Under the pieces are notes generated by a model that saw only the letters and a program-made list of their open reading frames with translations, searched no databases and was not told where the DNA came from. Of a DNA stretch of 64,000 bases, positions 42,601 to 55,100 are shown piece after piece. Within the stretch, counting starts at the first letter, position 1, and each line of letters opens with the position of its first letter. Where the stretch lies: contig OZ037770.1 of the NCBI GenBank assembly GCA_964035545.1, positions 2,354,001-2,418,000 on the forward strand, in the 5' to 3' direction. This DNA is from Bugula neritina (taxonomy: Eukaryota; Bryozoa; Gymnolaemata; Cheilostomatida; Bugulidae). The translations under genes were made by a program, and so were the position numbers.

Positions 42601-45264
42601 TATCTATTCTATACTCTACTAGCTATTCTATACTCTACTAGCTATTCTATACTCTACTAGCTATTCTATACTCTACTAGCTATTCTATACTCTACTAGCT
42701 ATTCTATACTCTACTAGCTATTCTATACTCTACTAGCTATTCTATACTCTACTAGCTATTCTATACTCTACTAGCTATTCTATACTCTACTAGCTATTCT
42801 ATACTCTACTAGCTATTCTATACTCTACTATCTATTCTATACTCTACTATCTATTCTATACTCTACTAGCTATTCTATACTCTACTAGCTATTCTATACT
42901 CTACTATCTATTCTATACTCTACTATCTATTCTATACTCTACTATCTATTCTATACTCTACTAGCTATTCTATACTCTACTATCTATTCTATAGTCAACT
43001 GTCTATTCTATACTCTACTAGCTATTCTATACTCTACTAGCTATTCTATACTCTACTAGCTATTCTATACTCTACTAGCTATTCTATACTCTACTAGCTA
43101 TTCTATACTCTACTATCTATTCTATACTCTACTAGCTATTCTATACTCTTCTAGCTATTCTATACTCTACTATCTATTCTATACTCTACTAGCTATTCTA
43201 TACTCTTCTAGCTATTCTATACTCTACTATCTATTCTATACTCTACTAGCTATTCTATACTCTACTAGCTATTCTATACTCTACTAGCTATTCTATACTC
43301 TACTATCTATTCTATACTCTTCTAGCTATTCTATACTCTACTAGCTATTCTATACTCTACTAGCTATTCTATACTCTGACATGGTTCCAGGTCCAGGGTT
43401 TGCCCACCAGCAGAGATCCAAGAGCTCCAGTCTGCCTGGAGACGACCAGCCAGCAGAGGTGGAGGATGTGGCCACCGAACCACCAGCTGTCACTGAGAGC
43501 ATCTGGTCAGAGTTGGAGAATTTAGACCAGAAGTGAGTGGAGACAACTTTTTATGACTGTAGAGATTAGGGCACTGTAGAGATCAGGGCACTGTAGAGAT
43601 CAGGGCACTGTAGAGATCACTTCTGTACTAACTTAGCTTGTTGCTATATGAGTTATAAACCTGATTGCAATTTAGACGCTCTCAGAACTTTTATTTGAGC
43701 TTCTGATTTGAGAAGATTGTATATTGGTGCTGCTTTTTTCTTGTGGGAAGTTTAGATTTTAAGAGTTAAAATCTAAAGTTAAGACTTGTGATAACTTTGT
43801 TTATTCTAAGGTTCGGATAACTCCTTAGGCTAAAGTTTTCTGTGGAACCAGGACTAATATTTTCTGTGATGACTAATAGCCAGCTGGCTGGCTGGTTTGG
43901 TGGTTGGTTGGCATAATTTGATTGGTTGCTAGTTGAATCTATTGATCTAGTTGCTAAAACATTATGGGTAATTTTATGATTTCAAAATGTCTCTTTTGTT
44001 AAAAGTTTTCAAAGCTGGTATAAGTAGTCCAGCTACACTGTAGACCAAGAGGAGTAAATTCAGTTTAGAAACAGTCATCAATTTTGCCAGATTTACTAAC
44101 ATTAAGTTCACTGACTATGTGCTTGGGTCGTGACTGGAGAGAGTGACTAGTAGCTGTTCAATTAACTCACTACTAGATAAAACAATTAGAATATCGTTTA
44201 TATCAAAGGTGTCCAACCTTTTCAGAGTGAGGGGCACTGATAGGGAGTATTTCATGGCGAAGGCCACATTGTAAGCTTGAGGGGGGGGGAGGGGCCACAG
44301 TATCAGTATTTTTAAATAGTTTATTCCGAATTCTCATGAATCATTATACAATAAAGTCCCAATAGTTACTGCAGGTTGCATGTTTTGTGATGTGTGTATA
44401 AATAAGACATTTAAAGAGGTTTCTTCACTTTAATTCATATAAGGTGTGAACAATAATTTAATACTTTATGCTTTTGAGGGCCACAAAAATGTAGGGGGGG
44501 GGGCACATCCGGCCCTGGGGCCGCCTGTTGGACAGCCCTGGTTTATAAGATTAAATAGTACTAGTGACCAATTCCTTTAAATTGAAATTAGTTAAATAGA
44601 CATTAGCTGCTTTCACAGCATCTTTGAAGTTCAGGTAGGGCTTGTTTAAAAAGTTAAAAGCCGAACTCATGCAGTGTGCACTTTTTAGACTAAAACTATT
44701 TTTCTCTAAAACATTTTTATTTTTCTTTCAAGGTATCACAGATCTATCAAGAAGAACAACTTCTTTCTTCCAGCTGGCACGAGGCTGGGCGAAGAGCACC
44801 CCGACCTCCGTGTAGAAAACTCACATAAATCTAAGACTATAACGCTTCAACTTCAAACCAATGGGGAGCATAACAAGCAAAAGCCTCCCTCCACGGTTGC
44901 CGCTAGCACATTTATACAGCCCACAGCGCCATTCGTACCGCCCGCAACAGCTTACCTGGGACATAAACCTTCCAAACACTCTCACGACAAACTCTATCGC
45001 TCGGCAACTAGCCTATCACCTTCGGCCGTCAAGATGTCAAGGCCGTTGTTCTATAATGCCAATGCCTATTTAAACCTTAGTAATAAGAGATCACCACTCT
45101 ACAGCTCTGATCAGTATTTAGACTCGAGTCGGGTGGAGGGTCCGCTACGACCCCTCGATAATCAGATGAAACGGCCGGTTAGCAAAAAGTTAGTAGCCAA
45201 ATACTCCGATATGGAGATTCAGAAAGAGCTCAAGGATTTTTTCAAAGTTCGTTCAGTAAAATGA
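39609..45264 (+). CDS. Unrecognised Ser/Pro-rich protein, 5 exons, 405 codons
   Basis: Exons: 39609-39667, 40111-40291, 41784-42087, 43391-43532, 44733-45264. Phases join cleanly and introns are GT-AG. ATG at 39609 has an in-frame TAG 12 bases upstream, so MKLTQQLFTDLSDVPPDEI is a real N-terminus if the first exon is used; an exon at 30297-30405 could supply another. Exon 2 is Pro/Ser/Gln-rich (LSPPTSPHPPTTATT). Exon 3 has basic LRRYEFIRRSLTR. Exon 4 is acidic and ends ESIWSELENLDQ. Exon 5 is Lys/Ser/Tyr-rich and ends KYSDMEIQKELKDFFKVRSV. No signal peptide, transmembrane segment or enzyme motif is seen; the protein looks mostly disordered with a helical C-terminus. Family not recognised. TGA ends at 45264. 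Confidence 0.8.
40981..41196 (-). other. 71-codon antisense frame inside an intron, origin unknown
   Basis: On the minus strand of intron 2 of the 39.6 kb gene an ATG-initiated frame reads MPVVRVQCLRSRFRNHDELD and continues to IVNPNILHMLSDMVNS before a stop. Its composition is more protein-like than the flanking AT-rich sequence. It may be a fragment of a retroelement or a retrocopy. No flanking exons or motif confirm it. Confidence 0.2.
42061..42108 (+). repeat. 16-bp direct repeat flanking a 5' splice site
   Basis: TCATACTTCCTGTCTT occurs at 42061-42076 inside exon 3 of the 39.6 kb gene. It occurs again at 42093-42108, five bases beyond the donor (GAGG|GTGAG). Confidence 0.85.
42500..43375 (+). 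repeat. 19-bp minisatellite, about 46 units (TATTCTATACTCTACTAGC)
   Basis: Long array of 19-bp units with variants CTATC and TTCTAGC. It ends 15 bp before the acceptor GGTTCCAG|GTCC of exon 4 of the 39.6 kb gene, so its pyrimidine-rich units may serve as the polypyrimidine tract. Its unit shares TATTCTATA and its length with the array at 36.2-36.7 kb. Confidence 0.95.
43560..43620 (+). repeat. 17-bp tandem repeat after exon 4 donor
   Basis: GAGATCAGGGCACTGTA occurs about 3.5 times, starting some 28 bp after the donor at 43533. Confidence 0.88.
44204..44540. mobile_element. hAT-like MITE with 8-bp target duplication
   Basis: Ends CAAAGGTGTCCAAC and GTTGGACAGCCCTG are inverted repeats. Flanks GTTTATAT (44196-44203) and GTTTATAA (44541-44548) match at seven of eight positions. 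It contains two G-runs and no ORF. It lies in intron 4 of the 39.6 kb gene and shares its end motif family with the elements at 36974 and 55589. Confidence 0.82.
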
Positions 45265-45859
45265 CACAAATTTCTTTTAGGGTTTGTAAGAAACTTGCAA
45301 AGTAATCGTTGTGAGACGATCGAATCGAATTTTGTCATGAAATTGCTATCTATAAATCAATGTTTGAACATTTGTGCAATCTACAACTTTGCATAAAGAA
45401 CTCTTTCCTTTCTAAATCTTTGCGTGGTTGTGTCTTACACAATTGAATAGCAATTAGCGTTTCTCATCAGGAGGTTACAACTCCCAAAATTATCGTGATG
45501 GATTTTAAATACCAAAACTAGTCAATATTGTTATCTGTGAAACAGAGAATATTTAAACTAACTCCAAGTATTTAATTACTCTGTAAGTTAAGGAGTATAT
45601 ATTTTGGTTTTTGTTAATTGTAGTTGAAATCGTGTTGAAAATTTTTAAATTTTAAGCTAGTGTGTTTTTAGAAAAATATTTTATTACCCCCTGATAAGGA
45701 GGATTTAAGCTTCAAGCTTATCTAAAAGTTAAAAATATATTTTATAGATGTTTTCTTCTTATTTAAAACATGTATTCAACTTTAATGCTGTGATGCAACG
45801 TTTGCTCAATTTTATATAGTATTTTCTTAAGTATCTGGTTGTGTGCGTTTTGTATAACA

Positions 45860-45865
45860 AATAAA
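45860..45865 (+). terminator. Poly(A) signal AATAAA of the 39.6-45.3 kb gene
   Basis: First clear AATAAA after the stop at 45264, giving a 3' UTR of about 600 bp. It lies within about 140 bp of the opposing sulfatase signal. Confidence 0.5.
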
Positions 45866-46002
45866 AAAGCATGAACCAAAATTAAATTTGTCTTTATTAA
45901 ACTTCTGTAAACTGATTTCCACATAGATATAGGCAACTTGCAATGCATAAAGCATATTCTAGAATAAATTTACTCAACAAACCTACATGGAGTTATATAA
46001 AA

Positions 46003-46008
46003 TTTATT
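46003..46008 (-). terminator. Poly(A) signal of the sulfatase gene
   Basis: TTTATT on plus (AATAAA on minus) about 120 bp past the sulfatase stop codon at 46130. The two convergent genes therefore end very close together. Confidence 0.55.
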
Positions 46009-46129
46009 GAAACTTTTTTCAAGTAAACCAGGAGTTTAAAATAAAGTTATGTTAATCATATAATGAAAATAAATATGTACATAATATAAAGGCTTTAAAA
46101 CGTGTAGATGAACATTAGTATAAAACTCA

Positions 46130-49100
46130 TCACTCCCATGAAATTAGCTGACCAAAAAAGGATTTTGTGCTCACTATGGCACTGTTCACGTGGTTAATCA
46201 GAGTGCTGACAACTCCCGTGTTAACCCAGGGTTTCCAGGCTCCGCCGTTGTTAGCGGGAGAACCCGCGGGATCAGGACTGGGAAAGTTTGGAGGTATCGC
46301 CGTCAAGTTATACTCGGCTAGTCTGTTCAGAAGCTGCTTTACAATCTAAAAGTGGAAACTAATTTGGGATATTCTTGAAGGCAAAACATAAAAAAGAATT
46401 ATTATTACATTCCAACTCCATGTGATATATTCTACCATAAAAACTAAACAGAATTCTTCAATTAAAATATAAATTGCTGTGTCTGGTTTATTATTGCAAC
46501 ACTGCTTTTATTTGTTGAAGAAAATAATGCATAGCACTAACATGCTAAAACAAGAGATAACATCTAAAATATAGGTCATGACACAATTGTCCAGTTACGA
46601 CATTGCAGCTGCTTGATCAGCAACAACTTCAAGTACGACCCATCCTAAACCTATCAATGAAAACACAGCCTATTAATGAGCTATTTTATTACACAACTTC
46701 GTAAAACTAACCCCTGGGAAATCTTCACTTCGATCAATGAGCTCTTCAGGGTCTTCAGTGATGTTGAATAACCAAACATTCTTGACCTCTCCACTGGCTG
46801 TGAGCTGGTAAATCTCTGGAAAGTCGTCTTCATACAGAGCCCCTTGTGTATGTCTGAATAATTGAACACAGACACGTTTTAATAGCCGTAATGCATTTTT
46901 ACGGGAACAAAGAAGGAATCACACAAAACACTAACTTGTGTTCAGATGCAATGGGTTTATACCTTTACCAGTTAATAGTTGAGACTTATTGTGAATGAGA
47001 AGACACCTTCGAAGAGTTCTCTTCTATTTCAAATTCAAAGTTGCAATGTGATAACTTTAACAGCATATCTTTACTACACAATCAATTAGGATGTTCAATC
47101 TATTTAGCTATCTGTATTTACTAATTAATTCCTATGTTAACTTATTTACTCGAAGAGCATCAAATATAAAACCTCAATGACCCTCAAGTGAAAGTCCTAA
47201 ATGCCATAAATTTATATTGGTTACTGTTGCTATGCCATTTACTGACCAATAGTGTATCTATTTTTAAAGAGCATCAAGGGAAGATTACCAAGTATACTAC
47301 TGTTAAGTGTGATCCCTTCCATATTAATATGATTTCAGGAAGTTTCAGTAATGTTATATGAGGCTGCTAAGTCGAGTTAAATTACTCGAAACTTGGTACT
47401 TTTTCAGCGAAAGTATTAACACAACTTTTAAATTTTACTCATCCTTTTAGCAAGCAATCATTTATCAATCTTCGATTCTTTGTGCACAAACCTGTCTTGG
47501 AGATCGTGATACTCCTGATCGTGCATCAGCTGGAAGTAGTTTTCCTGTTCACCTTTTATTCGAACAATTTTCTTTAAGGTTCTCAAATGCCAATCAGATA
47601 CTCGGTTGTTGAAGAAGTCGGAGTAATAATTGACGGGAGGAAATCTAAAAACAGGATGTTACATCACAATGCTGTATAGCATATTGATGCATATTAATAA
47701 TATAAAGTGTGCCGCATGTAACGTACCGAGTGAAAAATAAACTAATATACTAGCTAATGGAATCATCAATGATGAAAAATATATTTTTCTTATTTTTCTT
47801 ACTGTACAGTGTTTGCATAAATGATTTCTTCAACAACTAATCTTGATAGTAAAGTTACTTGGTTAACAGAATGCCATTATAGAGCAATATTGGGTTAAAA
47901 TAGCAAAATATAAAATGGGGCTTGAAAACCGTTTTTAATTGAACTTGTTTGTCTTAGATTTATAAGATTAATATGAATCAAATACAGGAGTACAAAGGAC
48001 AGAGAACAGTGCATGTTGGAGCAGCTAGTGTGCTCTAATCTAGACAAACCTTCAGAAAATGATTTAAATTTGTTTTCATATTTTTGAAAAACTGGCAAGT
48101 GAAAGTAAATTGTATAAACCCAGCAGAATGATGTGTAGAGGACCCACATTTTATCAACTCCCGGGTAGCCTGTCAGAAGTTTCCAGTCCCCAACACGAAT
48201 GGCCGCCGTAGTGTTTGTAGGGAACGTGTCATTATACAATGCTACACCTACAACCCATACTAGGAGTGAGAGTGGGGAAAGATATGCTCAGAAATTACAA
48301 GGAAATTAATGCAGGTTTATAAAAAGTGGAAACAGTTTGGAATAAATTCTTTCAACTCCAAGAAAGCTGGTAATGTTACTTTTGTGTATAATGCTTTGCA
48401 ATGTATGCGCCTTGCAGACAATGAAGTTATTTTTGGGACAAACCAATGCATAAATTTAAAAAGTTCACGTAAGAGAAGCATTCTGATTTTCAGATCAGAG
48501 TGCACGACACCATAACTATATTTATTCCCCAATTAGCCAGCAATGTTATGTCGGCCATTTTCGAGTTGTTCATTAGCAACAATTTTGCTAGCAACTATAC
48601 AAGGGTTTTACAAAATATATAAACCAATAAGAACCGTAATACCAATGATATGGCCAATCACATTGCACGTACCTGGGTGGCTAGCGAGTGGATCAATAGT
48701 ATGAAGTAACTCAGTACGAGGTCCCCTACTTCCGGTTAGTAAACTGCGCCACATGTTTACTCCGTCCAGAGAGAGGTTAGAAGGCAGAGAGTGACTTAGT
48801 ATTCCTTCTAGGATAGTCGGGTACCAATCAGATATGTGCATGAGAGACCGGTGGGTAGTGCCCACAGTTGTTGAGTTGAAAAGCGGGCTATGTATAAATG
48901 ACACGCCTCTCACACCTGCAACAAGAAGTCCATAAATTGCATTGGCAACTTTTGCCGATGATACTTTAGAAAATAGATTCTCGATCGTATTTAATTTTAA
49001 AGAAGCAATGGTTCTATATGAGTCAGTAAACAAATAAGTTAGTAATCATTCTCGAGCAATCACTCGAAATTGTTGCACGGTACTATCGTCATACAAGCCC

Positions 49101-52100
49101 CTGCTGTCACTTGGAAACTTGTTTATTCAGTAGCAAGTTTAAAATCTAAATAATATATTATTATTGTGAAGATATTAACTATCTTTTAGCCGGTGAGCCA
49201 TTGGGTTTCGATCAGTATATAAGATTTTGGGTTCTTTGAAACGTTTTATCTGTTTATATAGCACTAAACTTATTTTTATGTCTTGTCAGCTGCTCTTTAA
49301 TTTTGAAAATTGTTGTGGTTTGGTCAGGAGATAAACTAAATGTAAAAATTTTTCCTCCACGTGGAATTGATCCAGGGACCTCTGGCTTGCATGCAGGCGG
49401 ACTAACCATTACACCACTGAACCACTGAGGAATCTCAACTCTACACTACATACTTCTCAAAATGTTAGAATTGAAAGGATTGGCTACACAAGTTTGCTAA
49501 TTATAGCTGTGTTTTACCTAATCTGTTATAATAATCTGCAGAATTTAATTTTCCCAGACCTAAGCATTTGGTATATAATATTCAGTTGAACAAACCTCCT
49601 TCCCACAAGGTCCACTTCTTTCCTCTAAGGGGCCAGTTATTGCCTCCTGCATTGGTCTCACCTCCGTTGTCAGTAGAAAAAATGAGAATTGTATTCTCCC
49701 ACATGTTCTTCGACTTGAGATAACTAAACAGGAAATATGTCATGAAACGTAAAATAGCTAAACAGGAAGTATGTCATGAAACGTAAAATAGCTAAACAGG
49801 AAGTATGTCATGAAACTTGAGATAACTAAACAGGAAATATGTCATGAAACGTAAAATAAAGCTTTTCAAGATTTTTACAGCTAATTTTTTTTCTTTTGTT
49901 AAAGTTTAAAATGAGTTCTATTAGTTATATTGTTGAATAAAGTTTTATGATTAAATCGTTTTATAATATTATATATTAATGATAATTTTGCTCAAAAATA
50001 TTCTGGCGCTGCTGAGACAGTCCATGGAAGTTATGACCCTTCAAATCTCTAAAGTAGATGTTTTCATAAAATAAAAAAATTAGTCATAAGCTTACAAAAT
50101 GTTTATCACTATTACTTTGTAAATCTCATGTTAGTTTAAAGTATCCACCCCTGTGAGAGCCCCTGATTACGAAGGTCCTTAGGTATGCTAAGAAAGCAAT
50201 TCTCACTATGCTGCCGATATGGTTTGGCATAGAAGTAATTATAACCACACATTTTTTGGTTTTTTCAATATCTCATGTCACTAGGCTTGTGCTCCTACTA
50301 TTAGACAACCACTGCTCGCTGTTTACATGGCACAGTCTATTACTATTGTTTCTAAGGACATTTAGAAGTTGTGTACTCATAGAATTATATTTCCACCTGG
50401 TGATGTTGCCAATAGCTTCATCCAGGCAACTCGCCATTCCAGCAAACTTCCGTCTCTGAGAACTTAGAGAGCTCCGTTTGTATGGCTCTATGTATTCTTC
50501 CGGAACCTGCCAAGGAATTAGGTCAAGAAAATAGGTCGACAATGGGCAAACTAACAATTAGTAAAATACAACAAAAAAGTAATGATATTGATAATTGTCC
50601 AATAACAAATAAATAAACTGTTAAGTTTTTATAGCCCATTATTAAAAGAAAGCAAGCTTATATAAAATTTTAAGTAATGAAGACAAACCGCATTATTTTA
50701 GAGGCCAGAACATATTTTGTTTAGGAGTTATCTTTCCAACCAATTTATGATGATAGTTAATAAACTTAGTGATCTATTTCATAGACTTGTTTCATTTCTA
50801 TATACTTTTATGTATAAAAGAATAAGCAAAAAACACACCAGTAACAACTATTGCAGTAATAATTTTACTCAGATATACCTGCAAAGGTGAATGAACTGCT
50901 TGGAAAGGTAGATACAAGAACAAGGGTTTGCTTTGAGGGCCGTCGGTCTGATGCCCCATAATAATATCTTTAGCCCGTCTTGTGTACCTGAGTGTAGAGT
51001 ATGTGGTGTTGTCACTTGCGTCCAGTGTAGAGTTGGCGTAGAAATCGTAACCACACCCTAAACTCTCACAGTTCACGTGTGTGTAGTAATCTTCGTTCCC
51101 TTAGGAATATACGATTCAGTTTATATGATTTATAAATTTAGTGTTTAGGCTCTACCTAGAAGACTCTATAATTATCAATTTTTGTAATCATTTGTTTTTT
51201 ATCATCTAATTCTATCAGTTTACTCAAAATTATGTAACAGCAAAAAGTCTATACAAAATTAAAAATTAGAAAATTCAATAGCAGTGAAATTGGGATGGAT
51301 TATAAAATTTGTGATTGTTTTCAAGTAGACAACTCCAGTAAAATCTACATCATTTCACAATCTCATTATAATGCAGCAAGACACAATTTTTACATACAAG
51401 ACAATTCTAAATATTAGAATGTCAAAATAGATGCGCAAAACGTATATGCATGCCAGTACATTATATTTTCACATGATTGTACAAGAGACTGAACAATAGG
51501 CAGTAATTTAAAGTATCTTACCCGTTATATACCCTGTCCAGCTATCAAATCCTCTCTTGGTTGGGAGGTAGGATTCTTCAAAGAAACCCAGATGCCACTT
51601 TCCTACGCCATGTGTGTCATAACCTATAAATATTGCATTCCAACTGACATATACCCTGGTGGTATTTTACAGCATTCTGTATATATGCAACTTAGTAGAG
51701 AGTTTACTGCCTTTAGAATACCTTTTAAAATATTGCTAAAATAGTTTTAACTTGGCTCTACAGCGTAGCAATGCAACTGTCAACCTTAATGTTAGAACTT
51801 TTCCAAGTAGTATGAGTAAAATAAGTATAATCAAAATGTTCACTTCAGTTGGGTTTAGACGGTAGACTATCACAATGCGTTAATTAGGAATTTTGTATGC
51901 ACAAAGAAAAGTGCCACGCCATCCTAAGCAGTATGGCTAGAGCTAAAAATAAATAAGTCCTAAATTCAGCTCAGAAAATACTAATTAGCAAGATCAGTGT
52001 TATACTGAAAAAACCAGACAACCCCAAACTGCAATAATCCTTTATATTTAAACTTAAGAATTAGTAAATTGTTGATAGTTTCATTTCTCATATCAAACAT

Positions 52101-55100
52101 ATATATTTTGATTTGTATTTGAAATGTCTTAAATAACTAATCACCCACCAAACTCACATTTATTTGCTTCAAGTCTCCACCCCTGTGAGAACCCCTAATA
52201 GTGTTTCCACCCCTGTGAAATCCCCTGATAATAAGCTATTTATAATTGAACTCTTAGCCTAGGGCCACACTGTGCGTATATTAAAATCACGGGTAGCAAA
52301 GGTGTCCACTGTAGCGTCAGTGATGCGTGATAAAAAAAGCTTTCATTTTTAAATCGCACTCGCTTTCAATAAAGCGCAATTTACTGGAATATAGCACTAA
52401 ATAAAGAAATTGGGCTCGCTGAATAGCTACCAGCCAATTAGGTGACGACGACAGAGACGATTCGCACTTGCGTTGAAAATGCAGAGCGACAAGTGCGAAG
52501 GTTTTCTCAACGCGCACAGTGGACACCTTTGCTACTTGTGATTTCAATTTTCGCATGGAAAATACGCACCGTGTGGCCCTAGGCTTACTGCACCCTGCCA
52601 ACTTATTGCTTGATGACTGTTCAACTATCTAAACTCAATTTGACCTGAAGAACATGTCAGCCCAGGCCAGTGCTCTAACTTCTAAGCCAAACAATCAATT
52701 TACAAACCACAAATAGTGCTAGATGCTAAACGGCTTTTGTGGGTTAAGCTTTGGCTGTAGTAGATTATAGACTTTAGAGTAAACAGCAGTATTTAGAAAA
52801 GAAAATCACAGAAATAAACTAGACAAAGTATCAAATATTGATATAAAACACTACCCTATAACATACTAGCTATTATTTACTTATATAATACATAAAGGTT
52901 ATTACACACAAAGTCTATGACTTAATCCTTAAAATTGATCATCTGTAAAGCATTAGTCTAAATATTGTGATTGACAAGTGGAAGTTAAAGGTAGGAAGGT
53001 TTCCAAACACTTCTGAGTTTTGTATGAGTGAATACGATAAACTTTTCCTAGTCTCAGAAGTGCACATGAAGCATACACTGTTTTGCTATGCACACTGCAC
53101 GGTCACCCCAGCCTGCTTTCTATACACACACACACAAATCTACAGCCTATAAATTGCTGCCACAGCTACACAAGTCAGCATTTCATAGTTGGTAAACTAG
53201 AAAATTAACTTGTTATGAAATTTAGCTTGAATTTCTTAGCCTTGGTTCTTATGTATAGCCAATAGCTAGCTTGTTAAGGGAAGGTACCTGTTTCCACTTG
53301 AATTAGATTTAGAGTGTTTATTTTGGAATGTGGTCGTTTTGTTTCATAATCCAACACCTTCTCATATTTCAACCTCAAGCTGCCACGCTATTCATAACCA
53401 ACTGGATATTAAGTTAGCAATGCAGCATGTGCTATGAGGTACGTATTCTAAGCACATCTGATTCACTGATAATTCAACTATATACTGTCTGGTTCCACTC
53501 ATTTAACAGAAGGTGTGCTAAATTCATTACCAAATTTATAAACTTTTTTATGCTACCAGTATTTTCGTTCACAAACTCCCATTGGTAGGCTGCTGTAGCC
53601 TCCCCCCTCATCTCCCAAAAATTTTGACCGCTAGCTCTGGCTATGTTTTCAGAGATGCAGAAAAGATAATGCCCTGGAGTCAGTCAAACTTGCAGCTGGC
53701 GGACTTTGGATCATATCCTGTATTTGAGTGCAAGCATTTAGTCTATTACATCACGTCGGCGGTGTGGTTGATGACGTCATCAAAACGGTAAGTAAAAGCT
53801 GAAGAAGCAATCAATGAGGTCATAGCCTTCATCAAGTACAAGTGAATTCCCTACGTCTACCAATTCCAACGTCATCACTGAGAGCTAGACACGAGTTTTA
53901 TTACTGTGTGGGCTAACTAGACTCATTTTAACAACTCTGACCAAATTAGTCTACAGTATATCTGTTAGATCATTCACCTTTCACTCTCCCAACAACTGCA
54001 GTTAAATTACAAAAGTTTCAAATTCAAAATATTAAACTTGGGTTATGAGCAATTGAATATCTGCTCCCAAATTCAAATTAGACTACCCTGAATAATTTCT
54101 CATATTTTTACTACTTATAAATCTTGCATTGTGCTTTGGAACCAACCATCATAAAATATTTGTGTTTTATTTATAGTGCATCTATTAGTTTGCTAGTTTT
54201 GAGTGTATTGGCTGAGTTTAATAATCCTTACCTCTATCTTTAAGCTGATTGGCTAACGTCTTGATGCTAAGAGGAAGTCCCGATCTTTGTCCGGCATAGA
54301 TAACCTCGTGCTGCAAGCCGGTGTGTATCGGATAACGGCCAGACATCAACGCAGCCCGGGACGGAGTGCATACCTGTTGCACGTAATAGTTCTCCAGTCT
54401 CACACCTGTACAAATATAAGTTCATTAGCTGGACAGTACAGTAGATGTACTTTCTACCATATGTCTACTTTGTACCGTACATATACTTTGTACTGATCAA
54501 AGAACATAGTCCGACAAAAACATCACGTACCACAAACATGTCTCATTGATGTCTCAAGTAGAGCAATTGATCTCCACAACTTTCAAAATATACTTGTTTA
54601 CAGTAGCATAAACTTGTGATAGCAATAAAAGTTTTTATTTTATACACTCTTTTCTAAGTTATATTATAGCTACATGTTGGTGAAAATACAGGTACATTAT
54701 TTGTTTACTGTTGATAGCTACAGTTTGTTTTATTACTATTACTATTATCTACTCTTTTGGTTGAATACATACAATATGCATGACTAGCCATGCTACCTGC
54801 TGAAATGGAAGTACTCAAATACCTTTAGTTACACCACTAACTACAAATAATCCTAATAAATATTGTATATTGCCTGAACTTTTTTCAAACAGATAGAAGG
54901 ATTTGAATCTCATAGTATCAAGAATGGGCACTGAGTCCTTTTACAATATACACAATCTGACCAACCTTAAGAACTACAGGGCTGAATAGTGAAGTTAAAC
55001 TCTCATTTTTTATTACAAAAATTAAGAAATTACTAGCAGCAGCACTGAGTTGAGGGTGACTAAGTATAGTGGTTTGGAGTTGAGTGTACATGTACTGTTA

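Noticed and set aside
53582-53791. 69-codon plus-strand frame in a sulfatase intron
   Set aside because: No flanking splice sites in phase and no homology cue; likely chance.
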